Shown: positions 36,446 to 47,008, numbered from the stretch's first letter. The stretch is 64,000 bases of DNA from Planctomycetota bacterium (GCA_029259935.1 JAJDEH010000009.1:51745-115744); one strand, 5' to 3'. Notes: a model not told the origin generated them from the sequence alone. Translations and numbers: made by a program.

Positions 36446-36520
36446 GTTGATCCCCCGAAACTGGAAACTATTTAGCGATTTTTGGGCCTAAACTACTTAT
36501 ACTAAGCTACGTTCCGCGGT

Positions 36521-36577
36521 GCGGCAATGGTGATGGCGCTGCCCCCAAACCACTCACCTGGGTGCCTGGCGAACCAG
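36521..36577 (+). promoter_or_regulatory. Weak candidate fluoride (crcB-motif) riboswitch
   Basis: The leader of the DUF3179-crcB operon contains GGTGATGGCGCTGCC then CCCAAACCAC, similar to the 5' half of the crcB motif (GGnGAUGG..U.C.CC...AAC). GGCGCT (36535-36540) can pair with GGTGCC (36561-36566), in the place of the long-range P1 helix. The conserved 3' CUGAUGRC..CUAC part is not recognisable, so this is tentative. A TATACT -10-like box lies near 36498. Confidence 0.22.
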
Positions 36578-36623
36578 AATGCAGGATCGCCGTAGACTGA
36601 AATAGTTGGAGAATAATCGATCG

Positions 36624-37379
36624 ATGTCTTGGGTGCCCGGAAATTCTGACCCCGCGTTGGCGCGAAATCTGAAATCCCGCCGCCAGCGCCCCGCTGGTGA
36701 CCGGGGTCGCAGCCGGTTTGTCGTCGTCGTGTCTGTCGCGGCGTGCGTGATCGCCGGCGGGGCGGCATTATCGACAATGCTGATCTCAAGCGAGAAGCCA
36801 AACAAACCAAGTGACGAGTCACCGGCCGAGGAAACCTCCGACTCTGGCATCGGACCCTACCCTTACTTTGATCCATTTGCCAAAACCCAACTGCCCGGTG
36901 TCGAGGCCTTGCATTCCTGTCCCGGCGCGGATGCCCAGATTCTTGACGACGACGAGGTGATCGGCGTTGTCGTCGCCGGTCAAGCTAGGGCGTATTTGCG
37001 CAACGCGATGGACCGATTCGATGGCCACGTGGTAAACGACTTGGTCGGCGACAAACCCGTCACGGTCACCTATTGTGATGTGTCGGACTGCGCGCGAGCC
37101 TTCACTGACGACTCGGTGGCCAACGAGCGCCTCGATGTTTGGCTGGGTGGACAAGACGAAAATCGGTTGTTGCTGCTGATTGGTGAAAAGTATTATTTCC
37201 ACGACGGCGACAAGGTGCCCCTCCAGCCGGTTGCCACGCAGCGGATGACCTGGAGTGAATGGAGAAATCGGCATCCGACTTCGGAGGTTTACACGGGAGC
37301 CCTCTGCCAATGCAAAGGCAAGGCGGCCGGCCAAGATGTAACGCAAGGCGACACCAAGTCCACTACCGAGGAGCAATAG
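36624..37379 (+). CDS. DUF3179 domain-containing protein
   Basis: 251 aa. One membrane helix (FVVVVSVAACVIAGGAAL, about residues 31-48), then an outer domain with DDEVIGVVVAGQARAYLRNAM and the DUF3179 core VNDLVGDKPVTVTYCDVSDCARAF containing a CDVSDC Cys pair. The ATG at 36624 has GGAGA upstream. Function of the family is unknown. The stop is 5 bp before crcB, so the two are co-transcribed. Confidence 0.82.
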   Translation: MSWVPGNSDPALARNLKSRRQRPAGDRGRSRFVVVVSVAACVIAGGAALSTMLISSEKPNKPSDESPAEETSDSGIGPYPYFDPFAKTQLPGVEALHSCPGADAQILDDDEVIGVVVAGQARAYLRNAMDRFDGHVVNDLVGDKPVTVTYCDVSDCARAFTDDSVANERLDVWLGGQDENRLLLLIGEKYYFHDGDKVPLQPVATQRMTWSEWRNRHPTSEVYTGALCQCKGKAAGQDVTQGDTKSTTEEQ

Positions 37380-37384
37380 GAAAT

Positions 37385-37768
37385 TTGACCAACTTGATTT
37401 TTATCGCCGTGGGCGGAGCGGTTGGAGCCGTCTCTCGTTGGATGATCAGCTACTGGTCTTTTCAATGGTTTGGCAACCGATTTCCGTTTGGAACCTTAGT
37501 GGTCAACGTGCTTGGCTGTTTACTACTGGGGATCGCCTACAAAATCGCGGAGGCAACCGAAACTAGCGAGCACCCGCATCACATTGGACTGTCGGTTGGA
37601 TTACTGGGCGCGTTGACGACTTTCTCCACATTCAGCTTGGAGACGATCCGGCGCTTCGAGGAGGGCCAGGTGGGAATTGCCATGTTGAACATTGTTGGAA
37701 ATCTGGCGTTGTGCCTACTCGCCGTTTGGTGCGGACTCGCGGTGGCCCGTTTGCTGCCAGGAACCTAG
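37385..37768 (+). CDS. crcB: Fluoride exporter CrcB/Fluc
   Basis: 127 aa with four membrane helices, the usual size for a dual-topology fluoride channel. Signatures: GGAVGAVSRW, FPFGTLVVNVLGCLLLG and GLLGALTTFSTFSLET. Start TTG at 37385 with AGGA just upstream; no other start fits the N-terminal homology. It is unlinked to a second crcB copy, so the channel would be a homodimer. It follows a DUF3179 gene. Confidence 0.92.
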   Translation: MTNLIFIAVGGAVGAVSRWMISYWSFQWFGNRFPFGTLVVNVLGCLLLGIAYKIAEATETSEHPHHIGLSVGLLGALTTFSTFSLETIRRFEEGQVGIAMLNIVGNLALCLLAVWCGLAVARLLPGT

Positions 37769-37875
37769 TGTCCGGCCCTACTACCAGCGCTAAAATCTGT
37801 TAAGGTCGAGGTATCGCCGATGGTCGTGATTCGCGGATCAACCGGCGACCAGTAGGCCCACGAAGACGAGATGCC

Positions 37876-39432
37876 ATGATGAGCAAAAAAGAAAAAATCA
37901 AATCCGAGGCGAGTGCCGATCAAGGTGCCAAGTCCTCCTCTGGAAAACCGGCTGCGGCACCAAAAGGTAAGAGCGACGATCTCAAATCGAATCCGTCAGA
38001 GCCCGCGGCGCAAACGACGGCGCAAACAACGGCGGATCAGCCTCCGCGGCGTTCGAAACAGTGGAAGATATTGGTGGTGCTGGGGATTATCGCTTTGCCA
38101 GTTATCGCCCTGCTGTTTCGCTCGGATTTGGCCTGCTATCGGGCCAACCAGTATTTGAAGCGACGGCGATATGAAGAGGCCGAGTGGTGGCTGCACCTTT
38201 CGCAAAATCTCACCGCAGATGACGCTGAAACCGAGTTTCTGTTGGCTCGTTTGGCGAGACGGCGCGGCGATGAAGGCGACAGCGAGCAATTCACCAAACA
38301 CCTGGGGCGAGCGGCGGAACTTGGCTTCGATCAAGAAAGAATCGAACGCGAAAACATGTTGGCGAACGCGCAGTCCGGACGCATGGCTGAAGCGGATCCT
38401 CATTTAGGTGCCATGCTGCGCGACCAACAAGGCGATGGAGCCGAAATCTGCGAGGCCTACGTAATGGGTTATGTGCGGACTTATCGGCTCAATGAAGCCG
38501 TCAGCTTGATGTCCGCTTGGATCAAGGACTATCCCTATGATCCGCAGCCGTATTATCTGCGCGGCTTTCTCTGGCAAGACTTGTATCGCTGGAAGGAAGC
38601 GCAAAAAGACTTTGAACGGGCGGTCAATCTCGACGGGGAATACTATGAAGCTCGCCTGGGGTTGGCCGAGGTGTTGTTGATCAATAAGCAGCCCAAGAAG
38701 GCGATCGAGCATTTTGAAGTTGCCCTGGCCAAGCCCAAAACGGAAGTCTCCGCGAAAATCGGGCTGGCATCCTGTTATCGGGTGATGACCAAGCCGAAGC
38801 AGGCGCGAGAACTCTTGGCCGAGGTGCTAGTCCAAGCGCCGAACAACGTGGCCGCCATCATGGAAATGGCGCGCCTGGAAATGTCGGAGGCTAATTACAA
38901 TGAAGCCTATTCGCTATTGCAGCCCGTCGTCCCCAGAGCACCTCACAACATGGACTTGCGGCAGGCCTATGCAACCGCCATGCGCGGCCTGGGCCGAGCT
39001 ACCAACGACCAGGCGAAGATCGACGAAGCTCAAAAAGAGCTGACCTGGATTAAGAATGCCAAAATAGAGATTGATGGAGCCGCTAGTTTGGCCCGGCGAG
39101 CGCTAACGGACCCCAAAAACATCGACCTGCGATTTCGCGTGGCACAAACCTACATGGAATTCTCTTCTCCCGAAGAAGGTCTGATGTGGTATCTGAGCGT
39201 GCTGCAAATCGATCCTCAGCACAAACCGACCCACGAGGCGCTCGCACAGTACTACGGGACCAAGCAACCGCGGACGGAAACGGACGACAAGCTTGCCGCC
39301 GAGCATCGGGCCAGCGCGAACGGAGCGCCATTTCGACAATCGCCGGCCAGCAATTTGGTGCCTTCTGGCACCGGCTCGCCCTTCCCTATCCGCAACCTTC
39401 CCAAAGGTCCATCGGCGCCTTTTTCGCCGTAA
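37876..39432 (+). CDS. TPR repeat membrane-anchored protein
   Basis: 518 aa. Basic, low-complexity first 55 residues rich in Lys, Ala and Thr, one membrane helix (WKILVVLGIIALPVIALLF), then TPR units: YLKRRRYEEAEWWLHLSQNL, PYYLRGFLWQDLYRWKEAQKDFERAVNLDGEYYEARLGLAEVLL, NNVAAIMEMARLEMSEANYNEAY. The C-terminal 50 residues are Pro/Ser-rich. A scaffold for protein assembly at the membrane is likely. Two ATG codons at 37876 and 37879. Confidence 0.83.
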   Translation: MMSKKEKIKSEASADQGAKSSSGKPAAAPKGKSDDLKSNPSEPAAQTTAQTTADQPPRRSKQWKILVVLGIIALPVIALLFRSDLACYRANQYLKRRRYEEAEWWLHLSQNLTADDAETEFLLARLARRRGDEGDSEQFTKHLGRAAELGFDQERIERENMLANAQSGRMAEADPHLGAMLRDQQGDGAEICEAYVMGYVRTYRLNEAVSLMSAWIKDYPYDPQPYYLRGFLWQDLYRWKEAQKDFERAVNLDGEYYEARLGLAEVLLINKQPKKAIEHFEVALAKPKTEVSAKIGLASCYRVMTKPKQARELLAEVLVQAPNNVAAIMEMARLEMSEANYNEAYSLLQPVVPRAPHNMDLRQAYATAMRGLGRATNDQAKIDEAQKELTWIKNAKIEIDGAASLARRALTDPKNIDLRFRVAQTYMEFSSPEEGLMWYLSVLQIDPQHKPTHEALAQYYGTKQPRTETDDKLAAEHRASANGAPFRQSPASNLVPSGTGSPFPIRNLPKGPSAPFSP

Positions 39433-39595
39433 GGCGATTCACACGCTTCCACGAAATAGACCGACACCACCGGTTCAGAGTGCCTGCCGCCAGCAGGTTG
39501 AAGAATCTCGCCCCCGCGTGGACAATAGTAACCCGCTCCGCTGCCCGCCAATATATTCGACCATCCAAATATCACACTTTGCCGGAGACTACCCG

Positions 39596-39988
39596 ATGGA
39601 ACTCAAACTCTCGATTCTTCTGATGATGGCTGTGCTCGTGGCGACGATTCAGTCCTCCGCACATGCCGCCGAAACGCAAGTGGCGCACATGGTGTTCTTC
39701 AAGCTCAAGGAAAGCTCGGCCGAGGCTAAACAGAATCTCGTCGCTTCTTGCGACAAGTTCCTGTCCAAGCACGAAGGATGTGTTTACTATTCTGCGGGAG
39801 TCCTGGCCCAAGATCTGGATCGAGACGTGAACGATCGTGATTTCGACGTGGCGCTGCACATTGTTTTCGAGAACCGAGCGGCACACGACGAATATCAAAC
39901 GCATCCGCGACATCTGATGTTCATCAAGGAAAATAAAGCCACTTGGGCCGGCGTACGCGTGTTTGATTCGTACGTTGGCGGTAAGTAG
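39596..39988 (+). CDS. Dabb (stress-responsive A/B barrel) family protein with signal peptide
   Basis: 130 aa. Signal peptide LSILLMMAVLVATIQSSAHA, then the Dabb core VAHMVFFKLKESSAEAKQNLVASCDKFL, FDVALHIVFENRAAHDEYQTHPRHLMFI. Dimeric ferredoxin-like barrel. CCGGAG lies 9 nt before the ATG at 39596. Ends 20 bp before the PSCyt gene, so it may share its transcript. Confidence 0.85.
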   Translation: MELKLSILLMMAVLVATIQSSAHAAETQVAHMVFFKLKESSAEAKQNLVASCDKFLSKHEGCVYYSAGVLAQDLDRDVNDRDFDVALHIVFENRAAHDEYQTHPRHLMFIKENKATWAGVRVFDSYVGGK

Positions 39989-40008
39989 TCTTCCGGGAAT
40001 GGAAAGCC

Positions 40009-43000
40009 ATGGCGACAAAAGACAGACTCTTTCTCGGCGCGATGATTCTTGTGCTGCTCGCGAACAGTCAAGTCGCGCGCCGAGCCGCCGCGCAAGAGAA
40101 AGCCGTCGACTTCGCACGCGATGTGCAGCCGATTTTCGCCAAACATTGCATCTCCTGCCACGGCGCGAAGAAGCAGAAAAGCGGCTTTCGTCTCGATAAC
40201 AAGTCGGTGGCCATGCGCGGCGGCGATCTAGGTGAGACAACCATCGTTCCCGGGAAGAGTGCCGCCAGTTTTTTGCTGAAGGTCATTTCCGATCCAAACG
40301 CCGACGTTACGATGCCGCCGGAAGGCGACCGGCTTAGTGCCGCCGAGATCGACGTGATTCGCCGCTGGATCGACCAAGGAGCGACTTGGCCGGAGGCCCT
40401 GAGCGCTAATGATCATCTGGCCACCGACCATTGGTCGTTTCAGCCACTCAACCGGGACCCCTTGCCGCTTGAGAAACTTGAGAAAGACGAGGCGTGGAGC
40501 GCCAATTCCATCGATGCATTTGTCCGCCGGAAGTTAGCAGCCAGCGGGCTAACCTCTGCCGCGACGTCGGATCGAGTTTCCTTTATTCGGCGAGTTTTTC
40601 TGGACCATCTTGGCGTGCCGCCCACGCCGGACGAAGTCCAGCAGTTTCTGCACGATCGGCGCGCCGACGCGTTCGACCAGTTAGTCGACCGTGTGTTGTG
40701 CAGTCCTCGATACGGAGAACGCTGGGGACGGCACTGGCTGGACATCGTGCGCTTCGCCGAATCGCATGGTTTTGAAACCAATCGAGAACGCCCCCACGCC
40801 TGGCCCTATCGCGATTACGTCATTGACTCTCTGAACGCCGACAAACCTTACGATCGCTTCGTCCAAGAACAAATCGCCGGCGATTCGATGGGCGCGGACG
40901 TGGCTACCGGCTTCCTCGTGGCGGGCCCTTATGACTTGGTGAAGAGCCCCGACATCAGTCTCACGCTGATGCAACGCCAAGAAGAACTGGCCGACATGGT
41001 CAATACGACGGGGGCCACCTTTCTGGGTTTGACTTTGGGTTGCGCGCGTTGCCACAGCCATAAATTCGACCCGATTCCGCAGAAAGACTTCTATTCCATG
41101 CAGGCGGTCTTCGCGGGAGTTCGGCACGCGGATCGGGCGCTCCCCTCGTCGCCGGACCAAAAAGAACAGCTTGCTGCCGTTGATGAACGCATCGCGATGC
41201 GACGTCGGCAGCTAGCAACTTTCATCCCCACCGCCAATGTGTCGCTGGTGTATCTCGATGACGAGCCAGCCGTGAATGCCGACCAGCAGGGCATGCGGGT
41301 CTTGTTGAAGCCGGCCGGCAACGGCATCAATCCAGCCGGCACGGCTCGTGGACAAAAAGACGATCCCGGTTCCACCGAACGGTCCCCCAACCTCAGCCAA
41401 GGCCGTTATACGTGGTGGTCCAACCAGCAGGGGAAGAACGTTGCGGCGTATCGCCCCAATGTCCGCGGCCGTTTCCGAGTCTGGCTGTCGTGGGGAACAG
41501 GTTGGAAATCGCATGTGACGGACGCAAAGTACTTGTTGGACTCCGATGGCAACCTACAGACTGGCGACGACCAACAGACAATCGCCGTTGTCAATCAGCA
41601 GCAGTTCGCGGACGGAAGCGACGGACTCAAGGATCAGTCGCTGTGGAGCGGTTTTCGTTCGGCGGGAGTTTTCGAACTAACTCCCTCCAGCACGGTGGTC
41701 TTGCAAGCCGGCCAGTCGGGCACGGCGACGACGGCGGATGCCTTGCTGCTGGAATCGACAACCGACGGCGTCGCGGAAGCCAAGCAGCCAAAGCGGCCCG
41801 CTTTTCGACCCGTTGTCAATGCACAACACAATGTCGAGCGCATTTCACCAACCGAGGCACGGTTTGTCCGATTCACGATCCTCGAAACCAACAGCAGCGA
41901 ACCCTGCATCGACGAACTAGAACTGTATGCAAACGGTCGCAATGTGGCGCTCGCGGAACGGGGCGCGGTGGCGACCTCGTCTGGAAATTTCCCTAACCAT
42001 CCGCTGCACAAACTCGAGCACATTAACGATGGCCAGTTTGGCAACGGTCGCAGTTGGATCTCCAACCAGCAAGGACGGGGTTGGGTGCAGATAGAACTCG
42101 CGAAGCCGGCCGCGATCGATCGCATTGAATGGGCCCGCGACCGGCAGGCCAAATATGGTGATCGGCTGGCGATTCGCTATGCGATTGACGTAGCGTTGGA
42201 GCCCGATCAATGGACTCGCGTCGCCTCGTCGGACGATCGCTTGCCGGTCACGACCAAAGTGCCCGTTAACCCGGCGTACCAATTTGATTCGTTCGAGCCG
42301 CAAGTCGCGGCGCAAGGCCGTGAATGGCTGAAAGACCTGCAGCACAACATCGAACGACGAGCAGCGCTCGCCAAGCCGGTCCTAGTTTACGCCGGGACAT
42401 TCTCACAGCCGCAGCCAACACATCGTCTGTATCGCGGCGATCCGATGCAAAAACGGGAGGTGGTCGCTCCCGATGCTCTTTCCGTGACGAATAACAGCCT
42501 TAAATTGGAAGTCCAAGCGCCGGAACAACAGCGCCGCATCGCGCTGGCCCGCTGGATCGCCGATCCACGAAATCCGCTCACCGCGCGCGTCATGGTGAAT
42601 CGACTATGGCAACACCATTTTGGTACCGGCATCGTGGCCACGCCCAGTGATTTCGGTGCCAACGGCGCCCAGCCGTCGCACCCGGAACTGCTCGATTGGA
42701 TGGCGAACGAACTCGTGTCGGCAGATTGGTCGCTGAAGCATGTGCACCGATTGATCCTCACTTCCAATACCTATCAGCAATCCAGCCGCCCACGCGCGGC
42801 CGGTTTGGCCCAGGACGCGGATGCCCGTCTGTTGTGGCGTTTTCCACCCCGTCGATTGGAAGCCGAGGCGATTCGTGATTCGATTCTCGCCTCGACGCAA
42901 ACGATCGACTTGCGGATGGGCGGACGAGGCTACGACGCTTTCGAAGTGCAAATGGAAAATGTTCGCCACTTCTTTCCCAAAGAAGAGTTCGGACCGGCCG

Positions 43001-43362
43001 AGTGGCGGCGGATGGCGTACATGACCAAGTACCGCCAGGAGCAAGACGGCACCTTCGGCGTTTTCGATTGCCCCGACGGCAGTCAGACCATGCCGCGCCG
43101 CCCGGTCTCCACGTCGCCGCTGCAAGCCTTCAATTTGCTCAACAGCAGTTTTATTCTGCAGCAGGCCGAGTTGCTCGCCGATTTGCTTCAAAGGAAATCC
43201 CCGAGCATCGAGCAGCAAGTTCGACACGCCTTTGACATCACCCTGGCCCGGCAACCCGACCAAGTGGAATTGACCTCCGCGGCGCGGCTTGCCGAACAAC
43301 ATGGACTGGTCGCCTTTTGTCGAGCCTTGTTGAATTGCAACGAGTTTCTATTTGTTCCGTAG
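40009..43362 (+). CDS. PSCyt1/DUF1549/DUF1553 planctomycete cytochrome with inserted binding domains
   Basis: 1117 aa, secreted (signal peptide to about residue 28). The planctomycete cytochrome C domain has CISCH at 47-51. DUF1549 (about 145-360) starts SIDAFVRRKLAASGL and includes LDHLGVPPTPDEV and GERWGRHWLDIVRFAESHG. DUF1553 (about 830-1090) has NPLTARVMVNRLWQHHFGTGIV and RRPVSTSPLQAFNLLNS. Between them lies an insertion of about 350 residues with a golvesin/xanthan-lyase-like module (VWLSWGTGWKSHVTDAKYLL) and an F5/8-type C (discoidin-like) module (RFVRFTILETNSSEPCIDELELY). Always paired with DUF1501, as here (43420). Probably part of outer polysaccharide degradation. Confidence 0.9.
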   Translation: MATKDRLFLGAMILVLLANSQVARRAAAQEKAVDFARDVQPIFAKHCISCHGAKKQKSGFRLDNKSVAMRGGDLGETTIVPGKSAASFLLKVISDPNADVTMPPEGDRLSAAEIDVIRRWIDQGATWPEALSANDHLATDHWSFQPLNRDPLPLEKLEKDEAWSANSIDAFVRRKLAASGLTSAATSDRVSFIRRVFLDHLGVPPTPDEVQQFLHDRRADAFDQLVDRVLCSPRYGERWGRHWLDIVRFAESHGFETNRERPHAWPYRDYVIDSLNADKPYDRFVQEQIAGDSMGADVATGFLVAGPYDLVKSPDISLTLMQRQEELADMVNTTGATFLGLTLGCARCHSHKFDPIPQKDFYSMQAVFAGVRHADRALPSSPDQKEQLAAVDERIAMRRRQLATFIPTANVSLVYLDDEPAVNADQQGMRVLLKPAGNGINPAGTARGQKDDPGSTERSPNLSQGRYTWWSNQQGKNVAAYRPNVRGRFRVWLSWGTGWKSHVTDAKYLLDSDGNLQTGDDQQTIAVVNQQQFADGSDGLKDQSLWSGFRSAGVFELTPSSTVVLQAGQSGTATTADALLLESTTDGVAEAKQPKRPAFRPVVNAQHNVERISPTEARFVRFTILETNSSEPCIDELELYANGRNVALAERGAVATSSGNFPNHPLHKLEHINDGQFGNGRSWISNQQGRGWVQIELAKPAAIDRIEWARDRQAKYGDRLAIRYAIDVALEPDQWTRVASSDDRLPVTTKVPVNPAYQFDSFEPQVAAQGREWLKDLQHNIERRAALAKPVLVYAGTFSQPQPTHRLYRGDPMQKREVVAPDALSVTNNSLKLEVQAPEQQRRIALARWIADPRNPLTARVMVNRLWQHHFGTGIVATPSDFGANGAQPSHPELLDWMANELVSADWSLKHVHRLILTSNTYQQSSRPRAAGLAQDADARLLWRFPPRRLEAEAIRDSILASTQTIDLRMGGRGYDAFEVQMENVRHFFPKEEFGPAEWRRMAYMTKYRQEQDGTFGVFDCPDGSQTMPRRPVSTSPLQAFNLLNSSFILQQAELLADLLQRKSPSIEQQVRHAFDITLARQPDQVELTSAARLAEQHGLVAFCRALLNCNEFLFVP

Positions 43363-43419
43363 TGTCGCCTTTCGCCCGCGAAAGAAACGCCCAGCGAGGC
43401 AGTGCCTCAAGAGTCTCTC

Positions 43420-44904
43420 ATGAAACCCGTTTCACCGCCCGCCCTGGACTTACTAAGCCGTCGCCGCTTCTTGTCCCACACGGGAACCGGCCTGGGCGGA
43501 ATCGCATTGGCATCGTTGCTTGCGAGCAACGGACTGTTGGCCGAAGAGCCGCGAACTTCCATCCGTCCCACGATTGATCCGCGAAAACCCCACGCTCATC
43601 GGCCGCCGCATTTCAAGCCGCGGGCCAAGCAGGTGTTGATGATTTTTTGCTCGGGCGCGTGCAGCCACCTCGACACGTTCGACTACAAACCACAGCTCAT
43701 CAAACATCACGGCCAGCCGCTACCGGGAAACGAAAAGCTGATCACGTTTCAAGGCGAACAAGGCGCGGTGACTCAAAGCGCGTACAAGTTTCGTCCGCGC
43801 GGAAGTTCGGGAAAAATGATCTCCGACTTGGTCGGCCAAATTGGCGACATGGCCGACGACCTCTGTTTTATTCACTCGCTGACTACGAAAACCAACACGC
43901 ATGGTCCTGGCGAAAATGCGCTGGCCACCGGGTTCACGCTGGACGGATTTCCCAGCATGGGTGCGTGGGCGACGTACGCGTTGGGCAGCGAGAGCGGCGA
44001 TCTGCCCGCTTATGTCGCGATCCCCGATCCGCGTGGCAAGCCGCAATCGAGTGTCAATTTTTGGGGCCCCGGATTCTTGCCGGCGACATTTCAAGGCGTC
44101 GACTTCAATGCCTCGCGGCCGATTCGCAATCTAGCGCGACCCGAAAAAATCAAACCAGGAACGGATCGAGCCACGCGTGATTTCCTCAATCAATTGAACC
44201 AACGGCATTTGGATCGCTACCCGGGCGATACCGAGTTGGCGGCCCGCATCTCCAGTTACGAACTCGCGGCTCGCATGCAGTTGAGCGTTCCGGAAGTGAG
44301 CGACATTGGCGGCGAATCTCGGGAACTGCTTCGAATGTACGGAGCCGACGACGCACAAAACACCATGAAGGCCCAGTTCGCCAAGAACTGCATTCTCGCC
44401 CGGCGACTGATTGAAAAGGGAGTCCGCTTCGTGCAGCTCTTTAACGGAGCCTACCAAACCGGCGGCGAAGGCGTCAGCAACTGGGATGGCCACAAGATGA
44501 TTCAGCAACAGTACGATGTGCACGGCCCGGTGCTCGACCAGCCGGTGGCGGCCTTGCTGCGCGACATGAAGCAGCGCGGGCTGCTGCGCGACACGCTGGT
44601 CGTGTGGTGTACTGAATTCGGCCGCATGCCCACGTTTCAAAAAGGCGCGTCGGGCCGCGACCACAATCCCAGCGGCTTCACGGCTTGGCTCGCCGGTGCC
44701 GGCGTCAAAGCGCCATTTAGTTATGGTGCGACCGATGAATTCGGTTACCAAGCGGTGGAAAACGTGGCCACCGTCCACGATTTCCATGCCACGATCCTGC
44801 ACTTACTCGGTCTCGATCACCAGCGACTGACGTTCTATCACAACGGTATCGAGCGCCGCCTCACCGACGTGCATGGACATGTGATTCACGATGTGCTGAC
44901 TTGA
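43420..44904 (+). CDS. DUF1501 family protein (Tat-exported)
   Basis: 494 aa. N-terminal twin-arginine signal [22 protein letters not shown], then [43 protein letters not shown] and [27 protein letters not shown], the sulfatase-fold family that accompanies PSCyt proteins. ATG at 43420 gives a Tat signal of normal length. Its end overlaps the convergent glycosyltransferase gene by 44 bp. Confidence 0.9.
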   Translation: MKPVSPPALDLLSRRRFLSHTGTGLGGIALASLLASNGLLAEEPRTSIRPTIDPRKPHAHRPPHFKPRAKQVLMIFCSGACSHLDTFDYKPQLIKHHGQPLPGNEKLITFQGEQGAVTQSAYKFRPRGSSGKMISDLVGQIGDMADDLCFIHSLTTKTNTHGPGENALATGFTLDGFPSMGAWATYALGSESGDLPAYVAIPDPRGKPQSSVNFWGPGFLPATFQGVDFNASRPIRNLARPEKIKPGTDRATRDFLNQLNQRHLDRYPGDTELAARISSYELAARMQLSVPEVSDIGGESRELLRMYGADDAQNTMKAQFAKNCILARRLIEKGVRFVQLFNGAYQTGGEGVSNWDGHKMIQQQYDVHGPVLDQPVAALLRDMKQRGLLRDTLVVWCTEFGRMPTFQKGASGRDHNPSGFTAWLAGAGVKAPFSYGATDEFGYQAVENVATVHDFHATILHLLGLDHQRLTFYHNGIERRLTDVHGHVIHDVLT

Positions 44905-45934
44905 CCGAACTGCTTCGTTGGTCTCGGCTCCTTTGATGAGAGCCAATCTGGGACGCTGGCGGACTCTCTTCATGGCCGTCCAGCACGCGACGGGCCAATT
45001 GGCTAAGCAGGCACGAGAACCTCGAATCGCCGATCGCTTCCGGAGTCATTTGCGAAATGAAATTCTTGGTGCCGACCGAGGCATACCAGTGAACGACCCG
45101 GGTTGCGGGCCGCAATACCAAGTCCAATTCGGAAAACGTGGTCGGACGAAACCAGTGCTGCGAGATCTCGGGGCCTAGCGGGTAAAAGGCCGACGGTGCG
45201 TGTTGTTCCATGGTGTGCCGATGGTCGCTTTGTGCAAGCGTCTCTTGAAGCAAGTGCGTGCCGAGCGCGAAGCGCACTTGCTGCCGCTGGGGATTCATTT
45301 GAATCATTCGATTCAGCAATTCCCGGATGAACGGGTGATTGGGCTCGGCCGCCAGCACTGCGTTATTGGCGGCCATCGCATAATAACGCTCTATCCGGCG
45401 GAAGGATCGCCAACCGCCGGGAAGCCGGCGAAAGATGTCGCGCAATCCCAATTTCACGCCCGCCATCGCCCAAATCCACGGTGCCCGCGATCGCACTGTC
45501 GAATGCGGAAAGACGATGCGTTCCAAACCGCAAAAGCCGCTAGCCGATTCGCGGAGCGGAGCGAGCGATTTGATCGTAATCGTGTCGGTGTCCAGGTAGA
45601 CGCCACCCTCGGCATCCAGCAGCGCCGCGCGTATCATGTTCGACTTGGCGGCCGGTTGACTTAACGATTCAAACAGAGCCAGCAGTTTAGGTCCGTCGGA
45701 GCCCGTGGCGAGTAAAGTGGATTCGGCGTCGAGCCGTCGAACCTCGAAGTTGGGCGTGGCGGCAAGCCAATCCCACCAAGGCGTGGACGATAGGTCGCTA
45801 TCGGCGTGAAGAACGACTCGTTCGAATCCGCCATGCGTGGCCGCCGAACGGATGGATAGGGCATAGGCCCAAGGAAACTCTTGGCCGAACCAGACGAAAT
45901 GGGCCGTGGCTGGAATCATGAACGCGGGTGACAA
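44861..45934 (-). CDS. GT32-like glycosyltransferase (DXD type)
   Basis: 357 aa. [26 protein letters not shown] is the opening of the OCH1/capsular sugar-transferase family, and the DXD motif is in [19 protein letters not shown]. The family uses nucleotide sugars with Mn2+. The C-terminal 40 residues are low-complexity basic and lie over the end of the DUF1501 gene (44861-44904), so the stop may have been extended. The ATG at 45919 (M6) is an alternative start. It is downstream of the GT4 gene at 45965, gap 30 bp, probably one operon. Confidence 0.8.
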   Translation of the reverse strand: MSPAFMIPATAHFVWFGQEFPWAYALSIRSAATHGGFERVVLHADSDLSSTPWWDWLAATPNFEVRRLDAESTLLATGSDGPKLLALFESLSQPAAKSNMIRAALLDAEGGVYLDTDTITIKSLAPLRESASGFCGLERIVFPHSTVRSRAPWIWAMAGVKLGLRDIFRRLPGGWRSFRRIERYYAMAANNAVLAAEPNHPFIRELLNRMIQMNPQRQQVRFALGTHLLQETLAQSDHRHTMEQHAPSAFYPLGPEISQHWFRPTTFSELDLVLRPATRVVHWYASVGTKNFISQMTPEAIGDSRFSCLLSQLARRVLDGHEESPPASQIGSHQRSRDQRSSSVKSAHRESHVHARR

Positions 45935-45964
45935 AAGGTGTCAAACGATCGCGAAAAAGTCGTG

Positions 45965-47008
45965 TCAGGCAGCACGTCGCAGGGCGACTTCCGCCATGTC
46001 CGGCACGGTCGACTCAACGGGCCGCAGGTTATCGAGAAACTGGTTGACCGAATGTTCCCAGCGAAAACGTTCCGCAAACTGCCGGCAGCTATTCGGGTCG
46101 ATTAGCAAAGCTTCTTCGACCGCTTTGGACAGGTCGTCATTGAGTACGCCGACGGTGGAATCGCCAATGACGTCGCGTGGCCCGGTCACCGGATAAGCGG
46201 CCACTGGAACTCCGCAAGCAAGCGATTCCAACATCACCAGGCCAAACGTGTCCGTGCGGCTTGGAAATACCAACACATCGGCGGCCGCGTAATAGCTGGC
46301 AAGTTGTTCACCGCGTTGGACGCCGGCGAAGTGGACATCGGGATATTTTCTTCGCCAGGCATTCAGGCGGGGGCCTGTCCCGACGACGTATTTCGTGCCT
46401 TCGATGGTCAAGTCCAAGAATTCCGCCAGGTTCTTCTCCTTGGTCACGCGACCGACATACAGGCTGATCGGTCGAGCCTCTTCGAGGAAACCTTTGTCAC
46501 GCGGACAGAACAGTTCCAAATCGACTCCTCGCGTCCACGACACCAAGTTGTTAAATCCCCAACTATGCAATTCGCGAGCGAAGGAGTCTGTCGAGACCAT
46601 GACCGCCGCGGCAGGATCATGAAACCATCGCAGCAACCGATAGGTGAAGCTGAGCGGAACGCCGTACCAAGCGTTAAGATATTCGGGATATTTCGTGGTG
46701 AACGAAGTCGTGAACGGCACATCGTTTCGCAAGCACCAAGACCGAGCGGCCATGCCCAGCGGGCCTTCTGCCGCGAGATGAATCGCGTCGGGCTGGAACT
46801 CTTCAATCATCCGCGATACTTTGCCACCGACGGCAACCGCTAGCGGAAGCTGAGGATAAAACGGGCAAGGAATGGTCCAGAAGTCGCTGGGAGAAACTAC
46901 GCGCACCTCGTGCCCCAGGTTGCGAAGGTGCTCGATCGTGGTCACGAAAGTTCGAACAAACCCGCTCACGAAAGGGGGTGTCGAATCCGTAACAAGCAGA
47001 ATCCTCAA
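45965..47008 (-). CDS. GT4 family glycosyltransferase
   Basis: 347 aa. A TTG start at 47008 (LRILLVTDSTPPFVSG) has GGGAGA 8 nt upstream and fits the family; the frame is open further upstream. C-terminal donor site: LYVGRVTKEKNLAEFL, then GEQLASYYAAADVLVFPSRTDTFGLVMLESLACGVPVAAYPVTGP with the EX7E pattern. Resembles sulfoquinovosyl or alpha-mannosyl transferases that build glycolipids. Upstream of and probably co-transcribed with the GT32-like gene. Confidence 0.88.
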   Translation of the reverse strand: MRILLVTDSTPPFVSGFVRTFVTTIEHLRNLGHEVRVVSPSDFWTIPCPFYPQLPLAVAVGGKVSRMIEEFQPDAIHLAAEGPLGMAARSWCLRNDVPFTTSFTTKYPEYLNAWYGVPLSFTYRLLRWFHDPAAAVMVSTDSFARELHSWGFNNLVSWTRGVDLELFCPRDKGFLEEARPISLYVGRVTKEKNLAEFLDLTIEGTKYVVGTGPRLNAWRRKYPDVHFAGVQRGEQLASYYAAADVLVFPSRTDTFGLVMLESLACGVPVAAYPVTGPRDVIGDSTVGVLNDDLSKAVEEALLIDPNSCRQFAERFRWEHSVNQFLDNLRPVESTVPDMAEVALRRAA

